23,799 nt of DNA from UBA9619 sp964630665 (lineage in GTDB: Bacteria > Pseudomonadota > Gammaproteobacteria > Arenicellales > UBA868). Shown here one piece after another: positions 1 to 6,206 of this stretch (positions are counted from its first letter, which is position 1; each line of letters starts with the position of its first letter). The stretch lies in contig CAZVVN010000054.1 in assembly GCA_964630665.1 (NCBI GenBank), forward strand, positions 1 to 23,799, in the 5' to 3' direction. A program made the position numbers and the translations under genes. The notes under the pieces are model-generated. The model ran no database searches, was not told where the DNA came from, and saw nothing but the letters and a program-made list of their open reading frames with translations.

Positions 1-245
1 GTATCAGCTCCTGATCCCGTTCGGGTGATCGTGGCAAGATCAACGGTCGGTTCAGCCCCTGCACTCCCACCACCTGCAGCTTCTGATTCAACCTTACGCG
101 CATACACCTGACCTGCATGCAGGGCCTCCGTTATCCTCGTCTTGGTCACATATTTGTTGTATTGCGGCAAAGCAATGGCTCCGAGAATGGCAATGATTCC
201 CACCACTACCAGAAGTTCCATCAGCCCAAAACCTTTTTGTTTCAT
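1..245 (-). CDS. Type IV pilin-like protein, N-terminal part (cut by window edge)
   Basis: The first 81 codons of a type IV pilin or pseudopilin; the 3' part lies outside the window. The protein starts MKQKGFGLMELLVVVGIIAI. This is a short basic leader, the prepilin peptidase site Gly5/Phe6, Glu at +5 of the mature protein, and a hydrophobic helix of about 20 residues that would anchor it in the inner membrane and pack in the pilus core. After the helix comes the usual PQYNKYV-type segment, then a Gly/Ala-rich stretch. The start codon is supported by a GGAGG Shine-Dalgarno (252-256) seven bases upstream. Family membership is clear from the N terminus, but the N terminus alone cannot separate a major pilin (PilA) from minor pilins or PulG-like pseudopilins. 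It lies on the far side of an integrase from tRNA-Pro, so it could be backbone or element cargo. Confidence 0.85.
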   Translation of the reverse strand, partial: MKQKGFGLMELLVVVGIIAILGAIALPQYNKYVTKTRITEALHAGQVYARKVESEAAGGGSAGAEPTVDLATITRTGSGAD

Positions 246-281
246 GGGTGTCCTCCAGTAACTCAGGCCATTGTAGGGGAG

Positions 282-287
282 ATTATA
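282..287 (-). promoter_or_regulatory. Candidate -10 box of the pilin gene promoter
   Basis: On the minus strand a perfect TATAAT lies 36 bases before the pilin ATG, a sensible leader length. A -35 is weak: TTACAG can be placed only with a long 19-base spacer. Many pilin genes use sigma-54, but no convincing GG-N10-GC element is visible in this gap. The remaining intergenic DNA (about 288-522) shows no gene. Confidence 0.35.
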
Positions 288-522
288 GGCAGGGGGAAGC
301 TGTTACCTGTAATGGAGAGGGGTAAGCTAATTCCAGTATGTGTGGATGGGTCCCGATAACAGGAGTGGGGGAGCGGATCGTTCCACTAAAAACTGGATCG
401 ATCTCTAAGCGGTCATAGGGGTCCCTTTCGACATTTTGGAACTTTGTGTCAGGGAACTGACCAGAGGTTGTTTCTTTGCAACCGGATGCGTTGGCTAATT
501 TCTGGGTCAGTGACTCGTGGAT

Positions 523-1530
523 TTAACCCAGTTTACTGGCTAAATCTTCTGCCCTTAGATGGGTGTATCTCATCAACATCTTGGTGTCTTTATGTCCTGT
601 AATGGTGGCGACCTCTACCGGGTTTAATCCCTTCTCAAAGAACCTTGATGTGGCTTCATGTCGTAAGTCATGAAAGCGAAGATCATCTATTTCTATCCGC
701 CTGCAGAGCCTTAGAAATGCCCCGGATAAGCCTCTTGGTGTGTATGAGAAAAGAGATGGTTTATGAAGCCTGATAACCCCTTCAGATACCCACTGAGAGG
801 CACTCAATTGCGCTCTGAGAACGTTTCTTGCTACAGAGGATAAAGGGATGGTTCGAGGTTCTCCGTTCTTGCTAAGGCGAATGAGAAGAGTGGAATGAAC
901 AAGGTCAATGTCCTCTCTTTGAAGAGAAAGAATCTCGCCCCGTCTCATGCCAGTCTCTAGCGCCAGTCGGATGATGTGGTCTAACTCTGAACCTTGCTCG
1001 ATACCTTGAAGAAGTCTTCTCTCTTCTCCCGGTTCCAACCGTCTTGTACGAGAATCGTCTGTCTTGGGCAGAGATAGCTGAGGAACAGGGTTTCCGTGGG
1101 GTAGGGCAATCCCCCAATCCTGACTGGCAAGTTTCAGTATCCGGCTCAAGATCACCAGTTCCCGTTTCAATGAGGAAGGGGAGAGAGCCTTTAATCTGAT
1201 ATCACGATAGACCCTAACTCTGTTTAATGAGAGATCAGACAGACAGCAATGACCCAGATGTTGTCGCAGAGTACCAATTCGGTAGCGTTCAACCTTCTTG
1301 CCCTTCTTGGATGGGAGTATCTCTGTTTCATATCGATTTAGAAGATCATTCAGGGTCGTTGTTTCAGCCTCTGAATAATCTATGTAGGTCTTCTTCTCTA
1401 TATCTGCCTCTATCGAGGCAATCCATCTTCTGGCAACGGTCAGCCTTGAAAAGGTGCTAGTAATAGAGGGGAATCCTTTCCCTCTTATTTGGACGTGATA
1501 ACGGCCATTTCTTCTTCGAATCGTGGCCAT
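523..1530 (-). CDS. Tyrosine recombinase (phage-type integrase)
   Basis: A 335-residue site-specific recombinase of the lambda integrase family, which cuts and rejoins DNA through a covalent phosphotyrosine. The catalytic set is complete: Arg196 in the TGMRRGE motif, Lys221 in the beta-hairpin, His287-x-x-Arg290 in HDLRHEA, His313 in TGHKD and nucleophile Tyr322 in MRYTH. The N-terminal part (to about residue 150) looks like an arm-binding plus SAM-like core-binding region. The chosen start (MATIRRRNGR) has an AGGAGG-like ribosome site just upstream; a longer frame to 1602 lacks this support. The gene starts 97 bases beyond the 3' end of tRNA-Pro and reads away from it, the classic arrangement of an integrase whose attachment site is the tRNA. 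Its DNA looks more AT-rich than the housekeeping genes to the right, consistent with transfer. The protein appears intact. Confidence 0.93.
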   Translation of the reverse strand: MATIRRRNGRYHVQIRGKGFPSITSTFSRLTVARRWIASIEADIEKKTYIDYSEAETTTLNDLLNRYETEILPSKKGKKVERYRIGTLRQHLGHCCLSDLSLNRVRVYRDIRLKALSPSSLKRELVILSRILKLASQDWGIALPHGNPVPQLSLPKTDDSRTRRLEPGEERRLLQGIEQGSELDHIIRLALETGMRRGEILSLQREDIDLVHSTLLIRLSKNGEPRTIPLSSVARNVLRAQLSASQWVSEGVIRLHKPSLFSYTPRGLSGAFLRLCRRIEIDDLRFHDLRHEATSRFFEKGLNPVEVATITGHKDTKMLMRYTHLRAEDLASKLG

Positions 1531-1543
1531 AAATATTCCTCCG

Positions 1544-1561
1544 TGTGCCACAGATGTGCCA
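1544..1561. repeat. Paired 7-bp direct repeats upstream of the integrase gene
   Basis: TGTGCCA occurs at 1544-1550 and again at 1555-1561, an 11-bp period (one helical turn). The pair sits directly upstream of the integrase ribosome binding site. The spacing suits side-by-side binding of a protein to one face of DNA, for example an integrase arm site, an excisionase or a repressor. The role is inferred only. Confidence 0.4.
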
Positions 1562-1581
1562 AAGAGGAACTCCTGCAAGAT

Positions 1582-1608
1582 ACAGTCTGGAGCGACTGTC
1601 ACAGGACA
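1582..1608. repeat. Inverted repeats between integrase and tRNA-Pro
   Basis: ACAGTC (1582-1587) and GACTGT (1594-1599) form a 6-bp inverted repeat with a 6-base spacer. Overlapping it, TGTC (1597-1600) and GACA (1605-1608) form a second, shorter one. They lie in the 97-bp gap where attachment-site accessory elements or the integrase promoter would be expected. Short inverted repeats arise by chance, so this is only a candidate. Confidence 0.3.
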
Positions 1609-1627
1609 TTGAAACTACAAGGATAAA

Positions 1628-1704
1628 TGGTCGGGGTGAGAGGATTTGAACCTCCGGCCCCTGCCTCCCGAAGGCAGTGCTCTACCAGGCTGAGCTACAC
1701 CCCG
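1628..1704 (-). tRNA. tRNA-Pro (anticodon CGG)
   Basis: A complete 77-base cloverleaf on the minus strand. The acceptor CGGGGTG pairs with CACCCCG, followed by discriminator A and an encoded CCA (1628-1630). The D arm is GCTC/GAGC, the anticodon stem CTGCC/GGCAG with loop TTCGGGA (anticodon CGG, reading CCG), and the T arm holds GGTTCAAATCC. It closely resembles the known proK-type tRNA. It lies between ispB and the integrase on the same strand and may be transcribed with ispB. Its 3' half is the likely attachment site of the element that carries the integrase. Confidence 0.97.
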
Positions 1705-1733
1705 ACTGTAGATATAGATACTAAATGAAACGC

Positions 1734-1749
1734 TGAGACGTCTGTCTCA
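1734..1749 (-). terminator. Small hairpin over the ispB stop codon (weak terminator candidate)
   Basis: TGAGAC (1734-1739) and GTCTCA (1744-1749) form a perfect 6-bp stem with a 4-base loop. Read on the minus strand it starts at the ispB TGA and is followed by a T-containing but not pure T tract (GCGTTTCATTT). It could slow transcription between ispB and tRNA-Pro or act in processing. Evidence is modest. Confidence 0.3.
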
Positions 1750-2781
1750 ATGGGTCCGGGAAACCGCAAAATCAGCCATGCTAGAAAGGGCGTTTCGATG
1801 ATCCGATGGTGGCAGGATTTGAAGAGCTCGTTTGGCATACTCCACATGATCTCGCGCGCGCCGCGAAGTGTACGCAAGAGCACCGGTTGATTCAATTACT
1901 CTTTGTACGTCGAGGAGTCTATCGCGGTCTCCGTCTGTGATGGCGCTCCGAATCATGGCCTGATCAGAGGAACTGCTTTGCTGTAAAGCATGGATCAGGG
2001 GCAGAGTGATCTTGCCATCAGCCAGATCATCGCCGGCGTTTTTGCCGAGTTTTCCTGTTTCGGAGCGATAGTCCAGTTCGTCATCTACGATCTGGAATGC
2101 GATGCCGATATTGAGCCCAAATTCCGCCAGGGCAAATTCGGTAGCGGGACCGGCCTCGGCAAGAACGGCCCCTAATTGGGCTGAAGATTCGAACAGTTTG
2201 GCTGTTTTGCGAGTTATCGTATCAAGATACTCCTGCTCGGTGACATCCGGGGAGTGTGTGTTCAAAAGTTGCAGCACCTCGCCTTCAGCGATCGAATTGG
2301 TCGTCTTGGCCATGATTTCCATGACCCTCATCCGATCGACGGCGACCATCATTTCGAAGGCCCTGGAATAAAGGAAATCACCAACCAGTACGCTTGCGGC
2401 ATTTCCCCAGATTGCGTTGGCAGTTTCCTGTCCGCGGCGAAGGTCGGATTTGTCGACCACATCGTCGTGCAGCAGCGTAGCGGTGTGAATAAACTCGATG
2501 ACGACCCCGAGATCGATATGGGCACTCCCCGTGTATCCCAATGCGCGGGCACCCAGCAGCAGTGTCAGGGGCCGTAACCGCTTGCCCCCTGCTTCGATAA
2601 TATAAGACCCGATCGTCCGGATAAGAGCGACATCGGAACGCATCTGAATTTCGATATGCCGATTGATCGCAGAGAGGTCATCTTTGACCAGTGCCGCCAT
2701 AGACTCAAGACCTGTCGATGCCGGAATAGGGGAATTTTTTCGATGCCGTATTTCTGGGCTCAACCTGGTTACTTTTGTCAT
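1747..2781 (-). CDS. ispB: Polyprenyl diphosphate synthase (octaprenyl type)
   Basis: A trans-prenyltransferase that extends farnesyl diphosphate with isopentenyl diphosphate to make the long side chain of ubiquinone. Both aspartate-rich motifs are present: the first (LLHDDVVD, Asp106-Asp107-x-x-Asp110) followed by the DLRRG arginines, and the second (FQIVDDELD, near residue 237). GGKRLRP near 65-71 binds isopentenyl diphosphate. Similarity to E. coli IspB is strong throughout. The start is uncertain: ATG at 2781 (344 residues) and ATG at 2700 (317 residues) are both possible, neither has a strong ribosome site, and E. coli IspB begins near the second. A longer open frame to 3084 runs antisense into rplU and is not used. 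It is divergent from rplU-rpmA, the standard arrangement. Side-chain length cannot be read from sequence; 'octaprenyl' is by family resemblance. Confidence 0.94.
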   Translation of the reverse strand: MTKVTRLSPEIRHRKNSPIPASTGLESMAALVKDDLSAINRHIEIQMRSDVALIRTIGSYIIEAGGKRLRPLTLLLGARALGYTGSAHIDLGVVIEFIHTATLLHDDVVDKSDLRRGQETANAIWGNAASVLVGDFLYSRAFEMMVAVDRMRVMEIMAKTTNSIAEGEVLQLLNTHSPDVTEQEYLDTITRKTAKLFESSAQLGAVLAEAGPATEFALAEFGLNIGIAFQIVDDELDYRSETGKLGKNAGDDLADGKITLPLIHALQQSSSSDQAMIRSAITDGDRDRLLDVQRVIESTGALAYTSRRARDHVEYAKRALQILPPSDHRNALSSMADFAVSRTH

Positions 2782-2832
2782 GTTTACTGGTCGAAAACGG
2801 TTAATGTGGAGCCACCAGGCACTGCCTAGGAA

Positions 2833-2861
2833 TTGACCCTTTTGAGTCTTTGAAATAGAAT
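2833..2861 (+). promoter_or_regulatory. Sigma-70 promoter for rplU-rpmA
   Basis: TTGACC (2833-2838), a 17-base spacer and TAGAAT (2856-2861) make a near-consensus sigma-70 promoter about 70 bases before rplU. The -10 is followed by a GC-rich discriminator (TCCGCGCCC), a feature of stringently controlled ribosomal promoters. Growth-rate control is inferred. Confidence 0.7.
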
Positions 2862-2932
2862 TCCGCGCCCTGCAATTGGTCCTTTTCTGACCGGTTCGAG
2901 ATACTGCCGTAAATCCGGAGGAGAAACAACAG

Positions 2933-3244
2933 ATGTATGCAATCATAAAGACCGGTGGCAAGCAGTACCGACTCGGCATTGGTGACAATCTAAGGGTTGA
3001 AAAACTAGCAGGATCGAAGGGCGATGTTATTGAGTTGTCCCAGGTGCTGATGATCGCCGACGGTGATGATGTCAAGATCGGCACACCGACTCTGGAGGGC
3101 TATTCAGTCAAGGCGGAGGTCATATGTCACGGGCGGGACAAGAAGATACGGATTTTCAAGATGAAGCGACGTAAGAAGTATCGCCGAACACAGGGCCATC
3201 GCCAGGCGTTCACGCAGTTGAAGGTCACTGAGATTAACGGCTGA
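2933..3244 (+). CDS. rplU: 50S ribosomal protein L21
   Basis: A 103-residue protein, the usual L21 length, that binds 23S rRNA in the large subunit. The start MYAIIKTGGKQYRL and the basic stretch MKRRKKYRRTQGHRQ are signatures of the family. A GGAGGAG ribosome site lies close to the ATG. It begins the rplU-rpmA operon, 29 bases before rpmA, and is divergent from ispB, as in other gammaproteobacteria. A good promoter precedes it. Confidence 0.98.
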   Translation: MYAIIKTGGKQYRLGIGDNLRVEKLAGSKGDVIELSQVLMIADGDDVKIGTPTLEGYSVKAEVICHGRDKKIRIFKMKRRKKYRRTQGHRQAFTQLKVTEING

Positions 3245-3273
3245 GATCACAGATTATCGAAGAGGTGGCATAA

Positions 3274-3534
3274 ATGGCGCACAAGAAAGCAGGCGGTAGT
3301 TCCAGGAACGGAAGGGACTCAGAATCCAAGCGATTGGGGGTAAAACGCTACGCCGGTGAGTCTGTGCGGGCGGGCAGCATCATCGTACGGCAACGTGGCA
3401 GTTCATTTCATCCAGGCCGGAACGTTGGCATGGGGCGTGATTTCACTCTGTTTGCCATGTCCGAGGGTAAAGTAAAATTCGAGATCAAAGGGCCGAAGAG
3501 CCGCAAAACCGTGAGTGTGCTCGCAGAGAATTGA
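3274..3534 (+). CDS. rpmA: 50S ribosomal protein L27
   Basis: An 86-residue L27. Its N terminus reaches toward the peptidyl transferase centre. MAHKKAGGSSRNGRDSESKR is near-identical to the gammaproteobacterial family signature. There is no N-terminal extension, so the cleaved-leader form known from Firmicutes does not apply. An AGAGG ribosome site precedes the ATG. It is the second gene of the rplU-rpmA pair and is followed directly by a strong intrinsic terminator. Confidence 0.98.
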   Translation: MAHKKAGGSSRNGRDSESKRLGVKRYAGESVRAGSIIVRQRGSSFHPGRNVGMGRDFTLFAMSEGKVKFEIKGPKSRKTVSVLAEN

Positions 3535-3564
3535 TCGGCTGTAACCACGATCTTCGGTCGCGCA

Positions 3565-3589
3565 CCCCGCCACCTGAGCGGGGTTTTTT
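3565..3589 (+). terminator. Rho-independent terminator after rpmA
   Basis: CCCCGC (3565-3570) pairs perfectly with GCGGGG (3578-3583) around a 7-base loop, and six T follow (3584-3589). This is a textbook intrinsic terminator. It separates the rplU-rpmA transcript from obgE, 34 bases downstream, which therefore probably relies on read-through or its own promoter. Confidence 0.92.
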
Positions 3590-3623
3590 CTAGCGGTAAT
3601 CGGGCTCTCCCTCGACCAAAGCC

Positions 3624-4652
3624 ATGAAATTCATTGATGAGGCAACAATTGAGATCTGTGCGGGCACCGGGGGCGATGGGTGTTCAAGCTTCAGGCGGGA
3701 GAAATTTGTCCCCCGAGGAGGGCCCGACGGTGGCGATGGTGGTCGAGGCGGTGATGTGGTGCTGGTGGCCGACAACGCGGTCAATACGCTGGCACAGTTT
3801 CGTTATACGCGGAGCTTTTCGGCTACTGATGGTCGTGCCGGTGCGGGGCGGAACAGAACCGGGGCCAGCGGTGAAGAGTGTCGAATTCGTGTCCCGGTCG
3901 GTACTCTGGTGTTTGATTCTTCTACCCGAGAGAAGATCGTCGACCTGGACCGGCCGGGGGCGTATTTCACCGTAGCTGCGGGGGGGCGTGGCGGCGTTGG
4001 CAACGCCCGTTTCAAGTCGAGTATCAATCGGGCTCCACGAAGAACAGTTCCCGGCTCAGCGGGTGATCAGCGATCGCTTCGACTCGAGCTGCAGGTTCTG
4101 GCCGAAGTCGGACTACTTGGGTTGCCCAATTCAGGGAAATCGACCTTCCTGCGGGCGGTATCCGGTGCCCGGCCAAAAGTAGCCGACTATCCGTTCACCA
4201 CACTGCACCCTGAATTAGGTGTGGTTCAACTGGGGCTCGAGAGCAGCTTCGTTATTGCGGATGTCCCTGGCCTGATAGAGGGGGCCTCCTGTGGTGTAGG
4301 GCTTGGCGTACAATTCCTCAGACATCTGAGGAGAACGCGGTTGTTACTCCATCTGGTTGATGTTGGATCCGTCGGCGGGTCCGAATCGATCGAAGGAGTA
4401 AGGGTGCTCGAGAAAGAACTGACGGTATTCGATAAGGTGCTATCTGATCGCCCTAGGTGGTTGCTTCTCAACAAAATAGACCTCGTTTCAGAGCCTCGGA
4501 TTGATCGTCTCAAAACAGAAATGATCGACAAGTTGGGCTGGACAGATCGGGTGTACATGACCTCCGGGATCAACCGGGTCGGGTGCCAAGCGGTGATCCA
4601 GGATATCTGGAAATGGCTCAAAGAAGAAGAGGTACGTGATGAGTCAGTCTGA
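3624..4652 (+). CDS. obgE: Obg-family GTPase (ribosome assembly)
   Basis: A 342-residue Obg/CgtA GTPase that binds the 50S subunit and links ribosome assembly to the stringent response. The N-terminal Obg fold (about 1-158) is glycine-rich with MKFIDEA, GPDGGDGGRGG and AAGGRGGVGN. The G domain follows: P-loop GLPNSGKS (family form usually PNAGKS), PFTTLHPELG switch I, DVPGLIEGA switch II, NKID for guanine and TSG near the end. The family's common AxxGxGLG after switch II is SCGVGLG here. The protein is shorter than E. coli ObgE (390 residues) because the acidic C-terminal tail is nearly absent. No clear ribosome site precedes the ATG, but the family-conserved start fixes it. It overlaps proB by 14 bases. 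Confidence 0.97.
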   Translation: MKFIDEATIEICAGTGGDGCSSFRREKFVPRGGPDGGDGGRGGDVVLVADNAVNTLAQFRYTRSFSATDGRAGAGRNRTGASGEECRIRVPVGTLVFDSSTREKIVDLDRPGAYFTVAAGGRGGVGNARFKSSINRAPRRTVPGSAGDQRSLRLELQVLAEVGLLGLPNSGKSTFLRAVSGARPKVADYPFTTLHPELGVVQLGLESSFVIADVPGLIEGASCGVGLGVQFLRHLRRTRLLLHLVDVGSVGGSESIEGVRVLEKELTVFDKVLSDRPRWLLLNKIDLVSEPRIDRLKTEMIDKLGWTDRVYMTSGINRVGCQAVIQDIWKWLKEEEVRDESV

Positions 4653-5751
4653 TCGGCGCTGCTGGGTGGTCAAGGTGGGTAGCGCCTTGTTGACTGATCT
4701 TCACGCGGGTTTGAACCTGAAGTTGATTGGTGGGTTGGTAGCTGAACTGGCCGCACTCCGGAGCGAGGGCGTCGATGTTGTCGTAGTGTCCTCCGGTTCA
4801 ATCGTCGAAGGCATGCAGCGACTGGGTTGGCAAAGCCGTCCCCACGAACTGCATCGGCTCCAGGCCGCGGCAGCCGTCGGCCAGATGGGACTGGTGGAGG
4901 CCTACCAGGGTGCATTTGGCGAATATGGGGTCCAAACGGCCCAAGTGTTGCTGACCGATGCCGATCTCAACGACCGTGCCCGGTACCTGAATGCACGCAG
5001 TGCGCTACGTACTCTTTTGATGCTGGGTGTCGTGCCTGTAGTCAACGAGAACGACAGTGTTGTAACGCAGGAAATTCGATTTGGTGACAATGATACGCTC
5101 GCGGCCCTGGTCGCCAATCTGGTGGAAGCCGAGTACCTCATGATATTGACTGATCAGGCGGGTTTGTATGACAAGGACCCGCGCACCTCTAAAGACGCCA
5201 AATTAATTCTGGAAGGGGTGGCAGGTGACCCTCAACTCGAGTCGTTTGCCGGCCCCGGTGGCACGCTGGGCCGAGGTGGTATGCTTACCAAGCTGCAAGC
5301 GGCCGGTAAAGCAGCCCGGTCGGGTGCCTCAACGGTCATACTTTCAGGTCTTGAGTCCGGTCAGCTGCTCGAGGTTCTGAACGGTTCGTTTCCAGGTACT
5401 TTGTTGCGGGCAGAATCCGGTCGAGTAACTGCTCGTAAGCAATGGTTGGCCGGCCGGCTCCGGGCGAGTGGCCAACTGCTACTGGATGCTGGCGCAGTTG
5501 AAGTATTAACCGAGTCCGGCAGAAGCCTGTTGCCCGTCGGTGTTGTCAGAGTGGATGGTGACTTCAACAGAGGGGAACTGGTCGACTGTGTTGCAGAGAA
5601 CAACGGTCGGACTGTGGCGAGAGGGCTGGTGAATTACGGTTCAGACGAGGCTCGCCGGATCATTGGTCAGCCAAGCAGCAGAATCGAGTCGATTTTGGGT
5701 TACGTCGATGCGCCCGAACTGATACACCGGGACAACATCGTCATCCAGTGA
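4639..5751 (+). CDS. proB: Glutamate 5-kinase
   Basis: Catalyses the first step of proline synthesis, ATP-dependent phosphorylation of glutamate. At 370 residues it matches the family (E. coli 367). The amino acid kinase domain (about 1-255) shows KVGSALLT, VVVSSGSI, NENDSV, FGDNDTLAALVA and the LTDQAGLYDKDPR motif. The nucleotide-binding GTGGM-type loop reads LGRGGMLTK, with Arg in place of the usual Thr. The C-terminal part (about 270-370) is a PUA domain ending in ILGY and HRDN. The ATG at 4639 is preferred; a GTG codon lies immediately before it at 4636. It overlaps the end of obgE by 14 bases, so translation is probably coupled. proA is not in the window. Proline feedback inhibition is known for the family. 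Confidence 0.97.
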   Translation: MSQSDRRCWVVKVGSALLTDLHAGLNLKLIGGLVAELAALRSEGVDVVVVSSGSIVEGMQRLGWQSRPHELHRLQAAAAVGQMGLVEAYQGAFGEYGVQTAQVLLTDADLNDRARYLNARSALRTLLMLGVVPVVNENDSVVTQEIRFGDNDTLAALVANLVEAEYLMILTDQAGLYDKDPRTSKDAKLILEGVAGDPQLESFAGPGGTLGRGGMLTKLQAAGKAARSGASTVILSGLESGQLLEVLNGSFPGTLLRAESGRVTARKQWLAGRLRASGQLLLDAGAVEVLTESGRSLLPVGVVRVDGDFNRGELVDCVAENNGRTVARGLVNYGSDEARRIIGQPSSRIESILGYVDAPELIHRDNIVIQ

Positions 5752-5781
5752 TATCTGATGAGAGAGGCAAGACCTCCGAGA

Positions 5782-6048
5782 TCAGTCTGCGGCGGTCTTC
5801 AATCGGCTGTTCAAGCGACTTTTCAGCCGTGCCGCTTTATTGCGGTGTTCGAGTCCTTTGCGAACGGCACGGTCGATTTGGGAGACAGCGCTCCGATAAC
5901 TCTGTTCGGCCTTCTCGGTGTCCTTGCTTTCAAGTGATTTGAGGAAGGTCTTGATGCTGGTCCGCATTGAAGAGCGTTGCGACATGTTTCTTGCGCGGCT
6001 GAGAATTGCCTGTCGGGCGCGCTTGCCGGCCTGGGATGTATTGGCCAA
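5782..6048 (-). CDS. rpsT: 30S ribosomal protein S20 (UUG start)
   Basis: An 88-residue S20 that binds 16S rRNA early in small-subunit assembly. The basic N terminus (ANTSQAGKRARQ), SSMRTSIKTFLK and the GLEHRNKAARLKSRL segment match the family. The reading frame extends upstream to an ATG at 6090, but alignment places the start at a TTG codon (6046-6048). E. coli rpsT is also known to use UUG, where the rare start is part of autoregulation, so the same may hold here. It is convergent with proB (30-base gap) and divergent from murJ, the conserved gammaproteobacterial arrangement. Confidence 0.95.
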   Translation of the reverse strand: MANTSQAGKRARQAILSRARNMSQRSSMRTSIKTFLKSLESKDTEKAEQSYRSAVSQIDRAVRKGLEHRNKAARLKSRLNSRLKTAAD

Positions 6049-6089
6049 TCTAGGATCCCCGTTCGAATGTTGCTGAAAAACGATGCGCA

Positions 6090-6118
6090 AGTATCTTCAG
6101 ACCGAGGTGCTTTGTCAA
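6090..6118 (-). promoter_or_regulatory. Sigma-70 promoter for rpsT
   Basis: On the minus strand a perfect TTGACA (complement of 6113-6118), a 17-base spacer and GATACT (complement of 6090-6095, 4 of 6 to consensus) lie 42 bases before the rpsT TTG start. The strong -35 and exact spacing make it a good candidate for a highly expressed ribosomal gene. Confidence 0.6.
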
Positions 6119-6181
6119 TGAAACCAGAGGTGTGGCTGGACTGGATCTTTACCGTCGCTGGTAGTAGAGATTCAGCGGTTG

Positions 6182-6196
6182 TTGGTAATTCACCAA
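6182..6196. repeat. Short inverted repeat just before murJ
   Basis: TTGGT (6182-6186) and ACCAA (6192-6196) form a 5-bp inverted repeat with a 5-base spacer, ending 10 bases before the murJ ATG. It takes the place where a ribosome binding site would be expected, and none is obvious. It may be a small hairpin or a chance match. Confidence 0.25.
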
Positions 6197-6206
6197 ATCA
6201 CAGCCT

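Noticed and set aside
2782..3084. Upstream extension of ispB to a 445-residue frame
   Set aside because: It runs antisense into rplU and through the rplU promoter, and IspB homologues begin near 2700-2781.
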